In this document: one piece after another, positions 1 through 9,800 of the stretch
Layout of the letters: the number at the start of each line of letters is the position of its first letter
Numbering within the stretch: position 1 is the first letter of the stretch
Assembly (NCBI GenBank): GCA_044375105.1
Contig: JBILNK010000133.1
Coordinates: forward strand, 1-12,013
Reading direction: 5' to 3'
Source: JBIKLM01 sp044375105
GTDB lineage: Bacteria > Planctomycetota > UBA1135 > GCA-002686595
Length of the DNA: 12,013 nt
Notes under the pieces: model-generated
Told to the model about the DNA's origin: nothing
Databases searched by the model: none
What the model saw: the letters and a program-made list of their open reading frames with translations, nothing else
Position numbers and translations under genes: made by a program

Positions 1-5
1 TGGGG

Positions 6-81
6 TGGTGGAGGATAGGGGAGTCGAACCCCTGACCTCAACAATGCCATTGTTGCGCTCTACCAACTGAGCTAATCCCCC
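6..81 (-). tRNA. tRNA-Ala (anticodon GGC), CCA end encoded
   Basis: Read on the minus strand, this folds as a complete cloverleaf. The acceptor stem is GGGGGAT paired with ATCCTCC, the D stem is GCTC/GAGC, and the anticodon stem is CAACA/TGTTG around the loop ATGGCAT. The T arm carries GGTTCGACTCC. The anticodon GGC reads GCC and GCU alanine codons, and GCC is very common in the genes of this window. The third acceptor pair is G-U, the classic identity element for alanyl-tRNA synthetase, which supports the assignment independently of the anticodon. The discriminator base is A at position 9, and the CCA tail is encoded at 6-8. The tRNA is transcribed towards the left edge, away from leuS, so any terminator lies outside the window. 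I see no convincing promoter in the GC-rich sequence just upstream (82-130). Confidence 0.97.
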
Positions 82-151
82 ACGGTGGGCCCGCGCCCGG
101 GGGCGCCGACCACGTCGGGTCCTCTCAGCCTGCGCCCGCCGCCGTCGCCGG

Positions 152-188
152 CCGCGGCCGCTCCCGCTGCCTGCGGCCGGGGCCGCGG
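152..188. repeat. GC-only inverted repeat between tRNA-Ala and leuS
   Basis: CCGCGGCC at 152-159 and GGCCGCGG at 181-188 are perfect 8-bp inverted arms around a 21-nt loop. The repeat lies in the 266-bp spacer between the divergent tRNA-Ala and leuS genes. In RNA it could form a stable hairpin in a leuS leader. Eight-bp GC palindromes arise often by chance in DNA this GC-rich, so a function is only a possibility. Apart from this repeat and the Shine-Dalgarno site at 203-210, I see no gene or AT-rich promoter box in 82-347. Confidence 0.3.
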
Positions 189-202
189 ACGTCAGGTCGC
201 CG

Positions 203-217
203 AAAGGAGGCGGAATG
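203..217 (+). promoter_or_regulatory. Strong Shine-Dalgarno site before tandem ATGs, out of frame with leuS
   Basis: AAAGGAGG at 203-210 sits 4 nt before ATG 215 and 7 nt before ATG 218. It is the best ribosome binding site in the window, yet the frame it opens is not the leuS frame. The leuS frame has a stop (TGA at 216-218) overlapping these ATGs and is open from 219 onward. The frame begun at 215 stays open far into leuS, but its product is arginine-rich and looks like a shadow. The site may be fortuitous, may recruit ribosomes to a leuS leader, or may hint at a sequence error between 220 and 348. Confidence 0.35.
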
Positions 218-347
218 ATGGCGGCCCGATCCGGCCGCGTCAAGGCCCGGCCAAGAAGCTCTTTTCGGCGCCGCTGGGGAGCGCCGCTTTGGCCGGCAGG
301 ACCCGTATCCTCGCGCGCTTCCCGGCGTCCATCGCACCCAGACCTCC

Positions 348-2930
<2,583 letters not shown>

Positions 2931-2973
2931 TCGTCTGCCTCCCGCACCCAGGCCCCCGTTGCCCGAGCGAGCC

Positions 2974-3714
2974 ATGAACAAGGTCCAACCGCCGCGCCGT
3001 GTCCTGGTCAGCGGCGCCAGCCGAGGCATCGGCGCGGCCATCGCCCGTGAGCTGGCCGCGCTGGGCTTCTCCGTGGCGCTCAATTTCCGCCAGAGCGCCG
3101 ACAAAGCCGAGGCGCTGAGGCGCGAGATCGAAGCCGCCGGGGGCTCGGCCCAGCTGCTGCCCTTCGATGTTTCCGACCGCGCTGCCGCGGGCGCGGCCCT
3201 GGAGGCCGACCTGCAGGCGCGCGGGCCCTTCTGGGGCGCCGTGCTGAACGCCGGGGTCACCGAGGACGGCCCCTTCGCCGGGCTCTCCGGTCAGGCTTGG
3301 GACCGCGTGCTCGGCACCAACTTGGACAGCTTCTACAACCTCCTGCGTCCGCTGGTGATGCCCATGGTCGGCCTGCGCGACGGGGGCCGCATCGTGGTGA
3401 TTTCCTCGGTCACGGGCCTGTTGGGCCGCGCCGGACAGACCAACTACGCGGCGGCCAAGGCGGGGCTGATCGCCGCCGCGCGCTCCTTGGCGCTCGAATT
3501 GGCCAAGCGCCGCATCACGGTCAACACCGTGGCCCCCGGATTCGTGCGCACCGACATGCTGGCCGGCCTGGACGAGCAACAGCTGTCCGCCGAGGTGCCG
3601 CTCAAGCGCTTCGCCGACCCGGAGGAGGTCGCCGCCCTGGTCGGCTTCCTGTTCGGCCCGAAGGCCAGCTACATCACCGGCCAAACCCTGGCCATCGACG
3701 GCGGTCTGTCCTGA
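2974..3714 (+). CDS. fabG: 3-oxoacyl-ACP reductase, FabG-type SDR (resembles the aryl polyene ApeQ subgroup)
   Basis: A 246-residue classical short-chain dehydrogenase/reductase, expected to reduce 3-oxoacyl-ACP to 3-hydroxyacyl-ACP with NADPH in fatty-acid or polyene synthesis. The Rossmann glycine motif is SGASRGIG at residues 13-20, with Ser where Thr is usual. LNAG is at 91-94. The catalytic tetrad is readable as N116, S145, Y158 and K162 (YAAAK). VAPGFVRTDM and the C-terminal GQTLAIDGG are FabG hallmarks. The stretch WGAVLNAGV, then TNLDSFYNLLRPLVMPM, recalls the FabG-related group found in aryl polyene clusters more than housekeeping FabG; this rests on memory, not a search. ATG 2974 is preferred; an in-frame TTG at 2959 would add five residues. 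There is only a weak GAGCGAG upstream. No ketosynthase, ACP or dehydratase gene is visible nearby. Confidence 0.93.
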   Translation: MNKVQPPRRVLVSGASRGIGAAIARELAALGFSVALNFRQSADKAEALRREIEAAGGSAQLLPFDVSDRAAAGAALEADLQARGPFWGAVLNAGVTEDGPFAGLSGQAWDRVLGTNLDSFYNLLRPLVMPMVGLRDGGRIVVISSVTGLLGRAGQTNYAAAKAGLIAAARSLALELAKRRITVNTVAPGFVRTDMLAGLDEQQLSAEVPLKRFADPEEVAALVGFLFGPKASYITGQTLAIDGGLS

Positions 3715-3731
3715 CCGGCTCAGCAGGCAAT

Positions 3732-3769
3732 CGACTTCCGCAGAACATCGTCGCGCGATGCCCGAGTCG
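3732..3769. repeat. Nested inverted repeat after fabG
   Basis: CGACT at 3732-3736 pairs with AGTCG at 3765-3769. Inside it, CATCG at 3746-3750 pairs with CGATG at 3756-3760 across a 5-nt loop. The structure starts 17 nt after the fabG stop codon, in the spacer between two convergent genes. It is weaker than the adjacent hairpin at 3777-3812. It may be part of the same termination or mRNA-end structure, or may be chance. Confidence 0.35.
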
Positions 3770-3776
3770 CGACACG

Positions 3777-3812
3777 GCCCGTCGGATGCCCGTGGCCGGC
3801 CATCCGGCGGGC
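3777..3812. terminator. Candidate bidirectional terminator hairpin between convergent genes
   Basis: GCCCGTCGGATG at 3777-3788 pairs with CATCCGGCGGGC at 3801-3812 over 12 bp with a single G-U wobble; the loop is 12 nt. It lies 62 nt past the fabG stop and 17 nt past the stop of the minus-strand CRTAC1-like gene, so it could end transcription from both sides. Neither strand shows a T-tract after the stem, so it is not a textbook intrinsic terminator. It may act as a 3' mRNA stabiliser or as a U-less terminator. The pairing is seen directly; the role is inferred. Confidence 0.5.
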
Positions 3813-3829
3813 GCATCGGAGGGCAAAGC

Positions 3830-5638
3830 TCAGCGCGCCTTCGAATCCACGCGGTAGGCGATCCGGCCCGCGGGGCGGCCGGGCAAGTCGATCGGCACGA
3901 GCCGCGCGTCGGGCCGGCCGGGGAGGACCAGCTTGGACGCGCCGGGGTCGAAGCCCTCGGGGCTGGCGAACAGGGCCCGGTCGGCGCTGCGTCCGTAATA
4001 GCTCGGCCCGCCGCCGAGGCGCAGCCGCTCGCGGCCGTCCGGGGCGGCGGCCCGCAGGTACGCGCCGGGGGGCAGGCCGCGCACCTCGATCGAGGGCCTG
4101 GAGAGCGGGGTTTGGTTGAGCAACAGGCGTGCGGGCCCGCCGCACTGCAGCAGCAGCAGGTCGCTGTCGCCGTCGCCGTCCAGGTCGCCTGAGTAGAGCC
4201 CGCGCCCGACGAAGCGCTGCTCGGCCAGGGAGCCGAGGAACTCGGGCCGGACCTCGAAGCGCCCGGCGCCCAGGTTCTCGTACAGGGACAGGGGCTGGGC
4301 CCAGCTGCGCTCCGGGTGGTACAGGGCGATGTTGTGGATCACGTGGCCGTTGCCCACCGCCAGGTCCAGGTCGCCATCGAGATCGAAATCCTCGGCCACC
4401 ACGCCGAAGCCGACCCAGGGGCGGCTAGGGGCATCCAGCCCGGCGCGGGCCGTGGAGTCGGTGAACCAGCGCCCGTCGTTGCGATACAGCGTGTTCGATT
4501 CGAGGTCCAGGTTGGTGACGTACAGGTCGAAGTCCAGGTCCTCGTCCAGGTCCCCGGCCACCAGGCCCATGCCCGCTTCGGTCATGCCGTTGCTGTCGAC
4601 GCCGGTCTGGGAGCGCAGGGTGTGGTCTTCGAAGCGCCCGTTGCCGAGATTGCGCCAAAGGCGGTTTTCGACCGAATCGTTGGCCACGTACAGGTCCAGA
4701 TCGCCGTCGAGGTCGATGTCGACCGGCAGCACGTCGAGCCCCTTGCCATCGGTGCCGATCAGGCCGGCAACCTGATTCGCGAGGCTGAAGCGTCCCCGTC
4801 CGTCGTTGCGCCAGAAGCGGTCTTCGAGGCCCGCGTATTGGTCCGGGCTGCAATAGGAGCGGTAGCCTTCTTCGCGGCGCCCGCACCAGACCGGTTCGGC
4901 GACGTCGATCTGCACGTAGGCGCACACGTACAGGTCCAGGTCGCCGTCTTGGTCCGCGTCGAAAAAACTCGCTCCGGCGGTCCAGCGGGCATCGAACAGA
5001 CCGCTCTCGAGGGTGCGGTCGGTGAAGACGGCCCCGGGCCCGCCGGTCACGAAGACGTCCGGGCCGAAGTTGGTCACGTAGAAGTCCACCCAGCCGTCGC
5101 CGTCGGCATCGCCCGGGGCCACGCCCTGGCCATAGCCGCGGTCGGCCGCGGCGCCGCTGGCCGCGGTGTGGTCGCTGAAGCGCGCCCGTCCGTCGTTGAG
5201 GAACAGCTGGTTGGGCGGCGCCTCGGGGCGGATCGCGGCGCGGCGCTGTGGGTCGCGGGCTTCGGCCTCGAGCGCGAGCAGATCGAGCGGCATGGGCCCG
5301 CTCTGCACCAGGTACACGTCGAGATCGCCGTCGTTGTCCACGTCGACGATCGCCCCGCCGCCGCCCATGGTCTCCGGCAGGTGGCGCTCGGCGGTCGCGC
5401 CCATCTCGTGCTCGAAGCGCAGGCCGGACGCCTCGGTGCCGTCTTCGAACCAGACCCCTGTGGAAGCCTCCGCGGCGGCGCTACGAGCTTGGCCCGAGCG
5501 CGGCGCAGGGCCGCCCGTTGCGCCGGGCCCGGGGCCGCTTGCCGCGGGGCTTCGCGCGGGGTCCCGACGGCAGGCCCCGCCCCAGAGGGGCAGCGCCAGC
5601 AGCGCCAAGAGCGCCAGGAGCGGTGCGGGACGTTGCAT
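3830..5638 (-). CDS. CRTAC1-type FG-GAP/VCBS repeat protein with ASPIC/UnbV-like C-terminus, probable lipoprotein
   Basis: A 602-residue exported protein. The N-terminus is a short hydrophobic signal (roughly residues 5-20) ending in WGGAC; Cys23 could be lipidated, although the lipobox is poor (Gly at -3). A Pro/Gly/Ala-rich linker follows to about residue 55. Seven DxDxDGxxD calcium-type loops start near residues 99, 177, 227, 307, 363, 417 and 485, each followed by a DLYV-like strand, as expected of a seven-bladed beta-propeller. The fifth loop is degenerate (DLDEDLDFD). C252 and C263, with SPDQYAGLEDRFWRNDG, match the Cys-containing insert common in bacterial CRTAC1 proteins. Residues from about 515 to the end resemble a divergent ASPIC/UnbV domain (LGGGPSYYGRSADRALF). 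Function of the family is poorly known; extracellular binding or a scaffold role is inferred. It follows the TPR gene by 76 bp, so the two are probably one operon. ATG 5638 has no clear ribosome binding site. Confidence 0.9.
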   Translation of the reverse strand: MQRPAPLLALLALLALPLWGGACRRDPARSPAASGPGPGATGGPAPRSGQARSAAAEASTGVWFEDGTEASGLRFEHEMGATAERHLPETMGGGGAIVDVDNDGDLDVYLVQSGPMPLDLLALEAEARDPQRRAAIRPEAPPNQLFLNDGRARFSDHTAASGAAADRGYGQGVAPGDADGDGWVDFYVTNFGPDVFVTGGPGAVFTDRTLESGLFDARWTAGASFFDADQDGDLDLYVCAYVQIDVAEPVWCGRREEGYRSYCSPDQYAGLEDRFWRNDGRGRFSLANQVAGLIGTDGKGLDVLPVDIDLDGDLDLYVANDSVENRLWRNLGNGRFEDHTLRSQTGVDSNGMTEAGMGLVAGDLDEDLDFDLYVTNLDLESNTLYRNDGRWFTDSTARAGLDAPSRPWVGFGVVAEDFDLDGDLDLAVGNGHVIHNIALYHPERSWAQPLSLYENLGAGRFEVRPEFLGSLAEQRFVGRGLYSGDLDGDGDSDLLLLQCGGPARLLLNQTPLSRPSIEVRGLPPGAYLRAAAPDGRERLRLGGGPSYYGRSADRALFASPEGFDPGASKLVLPGRPDARLVPIDLPGRPAGRIAYRVDSKAR

Positions 5639-5714
5639 TCCGGTGGGGGAGGCGGCGGGCGCTGCGGGGCTCGCGCGGGGGCCGCAGCGGCGGCCCGGAC
5701 GCTGCGCCGAGGGA

Positions 5715-6818
5715 TCAGCGGGGCGGCGGCGGGGCGGGGCGCAGTTTGGCCCGTCGTTCGAGGAGGGCGGCGTCGGCGGGGCGCCGGGCCAGGGCCAGAT
5801 CGATCAGCTCCAGGGCGCGGGCGAGGTCGCCGGCCCGCGCCGCCACGTCGCTGGCGCGCACCAGCACGCGCAGATCGCCGTGCAGGCTCCATTCGGCCTC
5901 CAGCCGCGCCAGCGCCAGGGCCGGCTGGCCCAGGTCTTCCTCTTCGAGACGCGCCGCGCGCAGCACGATCGGGGCGCGCTCCTCCCCCTGGGTCAGGCTC
6001 AGGGCGCGCGCATACGAGGCCAGCGCCACCTGGGGCTGGCCCAGGCGGCGCTGCACATCGCCCAGACTGGCCCAATTGGGGCCATGGCTCGGCGCCAGGT
6101 CGAGGGAGCGGCGCGCGAATTCGAGCTCGTCGAGCAGCGGGACGAGCACGCGGTGTTGGGCCAGTTTTTCGAGCCCCTCCTGCTCGCGCCCCAGGCGCAG
6201 CAGGGCCTGGCCCAGGCCGAACAGCGCCGGAGCCAGGGTCGGATCCTGGGACAGGCAGCTCTCGAAGGCCTCGATGGCCGCTTCCAGGCGCCCGGCCTCC
6301 AGGTCCAGCCGCCCTTGGCGCCGCAGGAGCTCCGGGTGCGTCGGCCCCAGCAGCTTGGCGCCGGCCTCCAATTCCGCGGGCCAGTCCTCGAAGCGTCCGA
6401 GGGCCTCGAGGGCTTCGAGCCGCGCCAGCAATTCGGCTTCGCTATCGCGCTCGAGCAGGGCCAGGCCCTCTTCGTAGCGCAGCAGCCGGACGAGCAGGCG
6501 TCCGCGCAGGCGCTCGGGATCGGCGCCCAGTTCGTCGAGGGCCGCCAGACTCTGCTCCAGGCGATGGGTCTCGAAACACCAGCGCGCCAGGGTGCGCCAG
6601 CGCTCCGGCGAGCCCCGGCGCTCCGCCGCCGCCGAGAGCTCGAGCACCGCTTCCTGCCGTTGACCGACCTCCCAGCGGGCCGCCGCTGCGGCCAGTTCCC
6701 GGTCGGCGGCGAGGGCCTCTCGCGCGTTCTGCGCCGGGATCGGTACGGCCGAGGAAGGCCAGCCGGAGAGGGCCAGAGCCAGCAACGGGCCGAAAGGGGG
6801 GCGGAAGGGGAAGCCCAT
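5715..6818 (-). CDS. Exported tetratricopeptide (TPR) repeat protein
   Basis: A 367-residue protein starting with a probable Sec signal: an Arg near residue 6, a hydrophobic stretch around PLLALALSGW (11-20), and a possible cleavage site near VPIPA at about residue 29. The rest is almost entirely Leu/Ala/Glu/Arg-rich helical pairs. The clearest TPR units are near 162-195 (LDLEAGRLEAAIEAFESCL), 246-280 (LGDVQRRLGQPQVALASYARAL) and 315-349 (AARAGDLARALELIDLALARRP). Weaker repeats fill 40-160. TPR arrays usually bind partner proteins, so this one is likely an extracytoplasmic adaptor. It is the first gene of a minus-strand pair with the CRTAC1-like gene. TPR and CRTAC1/ASPIC modules are also found fused or adjacent in other bacteria (recollection), which supports joint function. 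There is no recognisable catalytic domain. The start ATG has no clear Shine-Dalgarno. Confidence 0.85.
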   Translation of the reverse strand: MGFPFRPPFGPLLALALSGWPSSAVPIPAQNAREALAADRELAAAAARWEVGQRQEAVLELSAAAERRGSPERWRTLARWCFETHRLEQSLAALDELGADPERLRGRLLVRLLRYEEGLALLERDSEAELLARLEALEALGRFEDWPAELEAGAKLLGPTHPELLRRQGRLDLEAGRLEAAIEAFESCLSQDPTLAPALFGLGQALLRLGREQEGLEKLAQHRVLVPLLDELEFARRSLDLAPSHGPNWASLGDVQRRLGQPQVALASYARALSLTQGEERAPIVLRAARLEEEDLGQPALALARLEAEWSLHGDLRVLVRASDVAARAGDLARALELIDLALARRPADAALLERRAKLRPAPPPPR

Positions 6819-6889
6819 GGGTTCGGCCCTAGGTGGCGGGCCGCGCCGACGGCATGCTAACCCTCACCTGCCGCGCTGGTCCCCTACCC

Positions 6890-9800
6890 ATGCCCCAAGA
6901 ATCGCCGGTCCGGGCCGCCCTGGCCGCTCTGCTGGTGGCCCCGCCAGCGGGAGATCCGGCGCTGCCCGAACACCTGGCGGAGCTGGGCTTCGAGGTCTGG
7001 ATCGAGCGCGGCTCGGACCAGGCCTGCCGCCGCGCCGCGGCGGGCCCCGATCTGGTGCTGGTCGATTTCGAGATCGCGCAGGCCGAGGGTTGGGCCCTGC
7101 CGCGCTTCCTGGCCTACGACCTGTCGAGCCGAGTCCCCGTCGTCGTGTTCGGGCCCGAAGGCCTCGAGGATTCGGCTCGCGAGGTGCTCGAGGATCTGTG
7201 CGTGACCTACCTGCCGCGCAGCATCTGGGGTGCCGGCGTCGAGGTTCTCGGCCGCGTGCTGATGCCCTTGATGGCCTGCGCCCAGCGCTCGGTGCTGCTG
7301 CTCGATCGGCCCGGCGCCGAGCGCGCCAGCCCCTGGGCTCGAGCGCTGTCGACCGCCGGCTTCGATCTGCGCAGCGCGGGCTCGGCCATCGAGGCCCTGC
7401 AGGCCCTCGAGGAGCGGCGCCCCGAGGTCCTGATCGTGCGCGACGTGCCTTCGGTGGTCGGTGCGGACCCCTTCGACGGCGCCCTGGCGCGCCTCGTCGG
7501 CCAGCTCCAGCTGATCATCCTGGCCGACCGCGAGCTGCCCGAGCGCCGCGCGCGCTGGCTGGCCCAGGGCGCGCTTGCTTATCTGGTGGAGCCGCTGCAC
7601 GAGCGGGCGCTCTTGGAGGTGCTGCTCGAGGCGCCCGCAGCCCGGTTCGAGCCGGCCTTGCGCCGCGACCCGCCGTCCGGACTGGTCTATCTGGAGCTCG
7701 ATCCCCGCGGCTTGATCGCCGATGCCAATCCCTCGGCCGGACGCCTGCTGGGCAAGCGCCCGGCGGAGCTGATCGGGCGCGGGCTGGCGCCGCTGGTGGC
7801 GGCCGCCGACCGGCCGCTCCTGACCCAGCCCCTGGAGAGCCGCGGGCGCCGCCGACCGGAACGCCTGCGCCTGCACCTGCGCGCCCCCGGCGGCGTTCCC
7901 TGGGCGCTGCGCTTCGATGTGCTGCCCAACGCGGGCGGCGGACGGACGCTGATCGGCGCGGCCGAGCAACGTTTCGGTCCGAGCGGAGCCCTCGATCTCG
8001 CGGGCCTGGTGGAGCGGGCCGAGGAGGCCCTGCTGTGGGTCGAATGGCCCGGCGCCCGGCTGGTGGCGGCCTTGGGTCCGGTGGAGCGCTTGATCGGGCG
8101 TCGACCCGAGCTCGGCCAGCCCCTGGCAGAGGCCATCGGAACGCCGCTGGCTCGCCGCCTCGAGGCCCTGCTGCCCGCCGCGGCGGAGGGCTGCCCGGGG
8201 CGCGTGCTGCTCGAGTCCGATCTGCCCGCGGCCAGCAGCCCCGTGGCCCGCGTGTTTCCGCTGGGGCCCCAGGACGCGCGCGGCGGACCGCGCGCGATCG
8301 GGGTGCTGCTGGGCGCCCAGGACCGCCCGCGCCACGGCGCCGCCAGCCTGTCCGAGCTGCTGCTCGGCTCCCAGGTGCTGCTGTTCCATCTCGATCCGAA
8401 GGGCCACCTCGAGGTGCGCGGCGGCGTGGGGCCCGGCGCCCAGCGCGGCGGCCACGGCGGCTCGGTTTTCTCGGCCTTCGGCGACGTCCCGTCCCTGGTG
8501 GAGGCCTTGCGCCAAGGCTTGGCTGGCCGCCAGCGCCAGCTCACGGTCGAACTCGCCGGCAAGACCTTCGAGGTCAGCTTGGAGCCTGAATTGGACGAGG
8601 CCGGGCAGCTCCTGCGCCTCAACGGCGCGGCGGTGGATGCTTCCCAGCGGCGCCACAGCGAGCAGCAGCTCAAGCTGGTGGTCGAGGCCACCTCGAGCGC
8701 CTCGGGCCAGGGCTTCTTCCGCACCCTGGTGCGCTACCTGACCCGGGCCCTGTCGGTGCGCTTGGCCTACGTGGCCGAGCTGGTCAGCGCCACGCCTCCG
8801 CGCCTGTCGATGCTGGCGCTGTGGTCGGGTAGCGAGTACTCGGACGGCTACGAGTACGAAGCCGAGGGCACCCCCGATGCGCTGGTGCTCACCGACGGGG
8901 CCGTGCACTTCCCGGAGGGTCTCTACGGCCGTTTCCGGCGCCATTCCTGGATCGCCGAGCAGGGCGTCACCAGCTATCTGGGCGTGCCGATCCTCGATTC
9001 GAAGGCCCAAGTGATCGGCGTGCTGGGCGTGCTGCACGTGGCGCCGCTCGACGAGCGCGTCCAGGCCGAGTCGATCCTGCGGATCTTCGCCGCCCGGGCC
9101 GGCTTCGAGATCGAGCGCCAGCGCCAGAGCCTGGCCGTGCGCGGCTCGGAGGCGCGCTGGCGCTCGCTGGTCGAGAACGCCCCGGACCTGATCGCGACCC
9201 TGGACAGCGAAGGCCGCGTGCTGTTCGCCAATCGGCAGTTCTCGCCGGCCCCGGGCGGCGGGCCGCCGGATTTCTATCAGCAGATCCTGCCCGAAGACCG
9301 CGGCCGGATCCGCGCCCAGGTCGAAGCGGTCTTCGCCAGCGGGGCGGCGGCTTCCGCCGAATACCGCATGCGCCGGGGGCCGGAGCGCATCACCTGGCAC
9401 GCTTGCCGCATCGGGCGCCACGAGGAAGAAGGCCGCCCGGCGGCGGTGATCCTGGTGGCCACCGACATCACGCCGCGCAAGGAGGCCCAGGCCAAGCTCG
9501 AGATGCGCGTGCAACTCGAGAAGCTGATCACCTCGATCTCGACGCGTTTCATCAACCTGTCGAGCGCCGAGCTCGACGAGGGCATCCAGCGCGCCCTACA
9601 GCAGATCTCGGAATTCACCGGCCTCGAGCGCGCCTTCCTGTTCCAGTTCGATCCCGACGGCACGCGCCTGGTGCGCACCCATGGCTGGAGCGCGCCGGGG
9701 CTGCCGGAGTTCCAGTCCGAGATCCGCGAGGATCATCCCGGCGCCCTGGGCTGGTTGCTGCGCCGCTTGCGGGCCCGCGAGGATTTCTTCGTGCGCTCCG

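Noticed and set aside
266..286. CGGCGC/GCGCCG inverted repeat in the leuS leader
   Set aside because: It is only 6 bp, equally readable as a direct repeat GCGCCGCT, and expected by chance at this GC content.
82..347. T-box or leucine attenuator upstream of leuS
   Set aside because: No T-box consensus bulge, no leucine-rich leader peptide and no U-rich terminator are visible; only a GC inverted repeat is present.
4170..5360. Recurrent CAGGTCCAGGTCGCCGTC-like DNA words, considered as a DNA repeat array
   Set aside because: Spacing is irregular and the words coincide with the DLDLDGD calcium loops on the minus strand, so they are protein repeats and not a CRISPR or satellite.
4316..6832. Plus-strand open frame of 838 codons antisense to the CRTAC1 and TPR genes, with Val-rich repeats
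   Set aside because: The repeated VQVxVxVEI pattern is the complement of the DxDxDGDLDLYV codons, and the later part is Arg/Pro-rich. It is a shadow of the real repeats.
6884..9514. Minus-strand open frame of 876 codons antisense to the hybrid kinase
   Set aside because: It has no recognisable motifs and biased Gln/His/Arg/Gly composition, while the opposite strand encodes intact PAS, GAF and kinase motifs.
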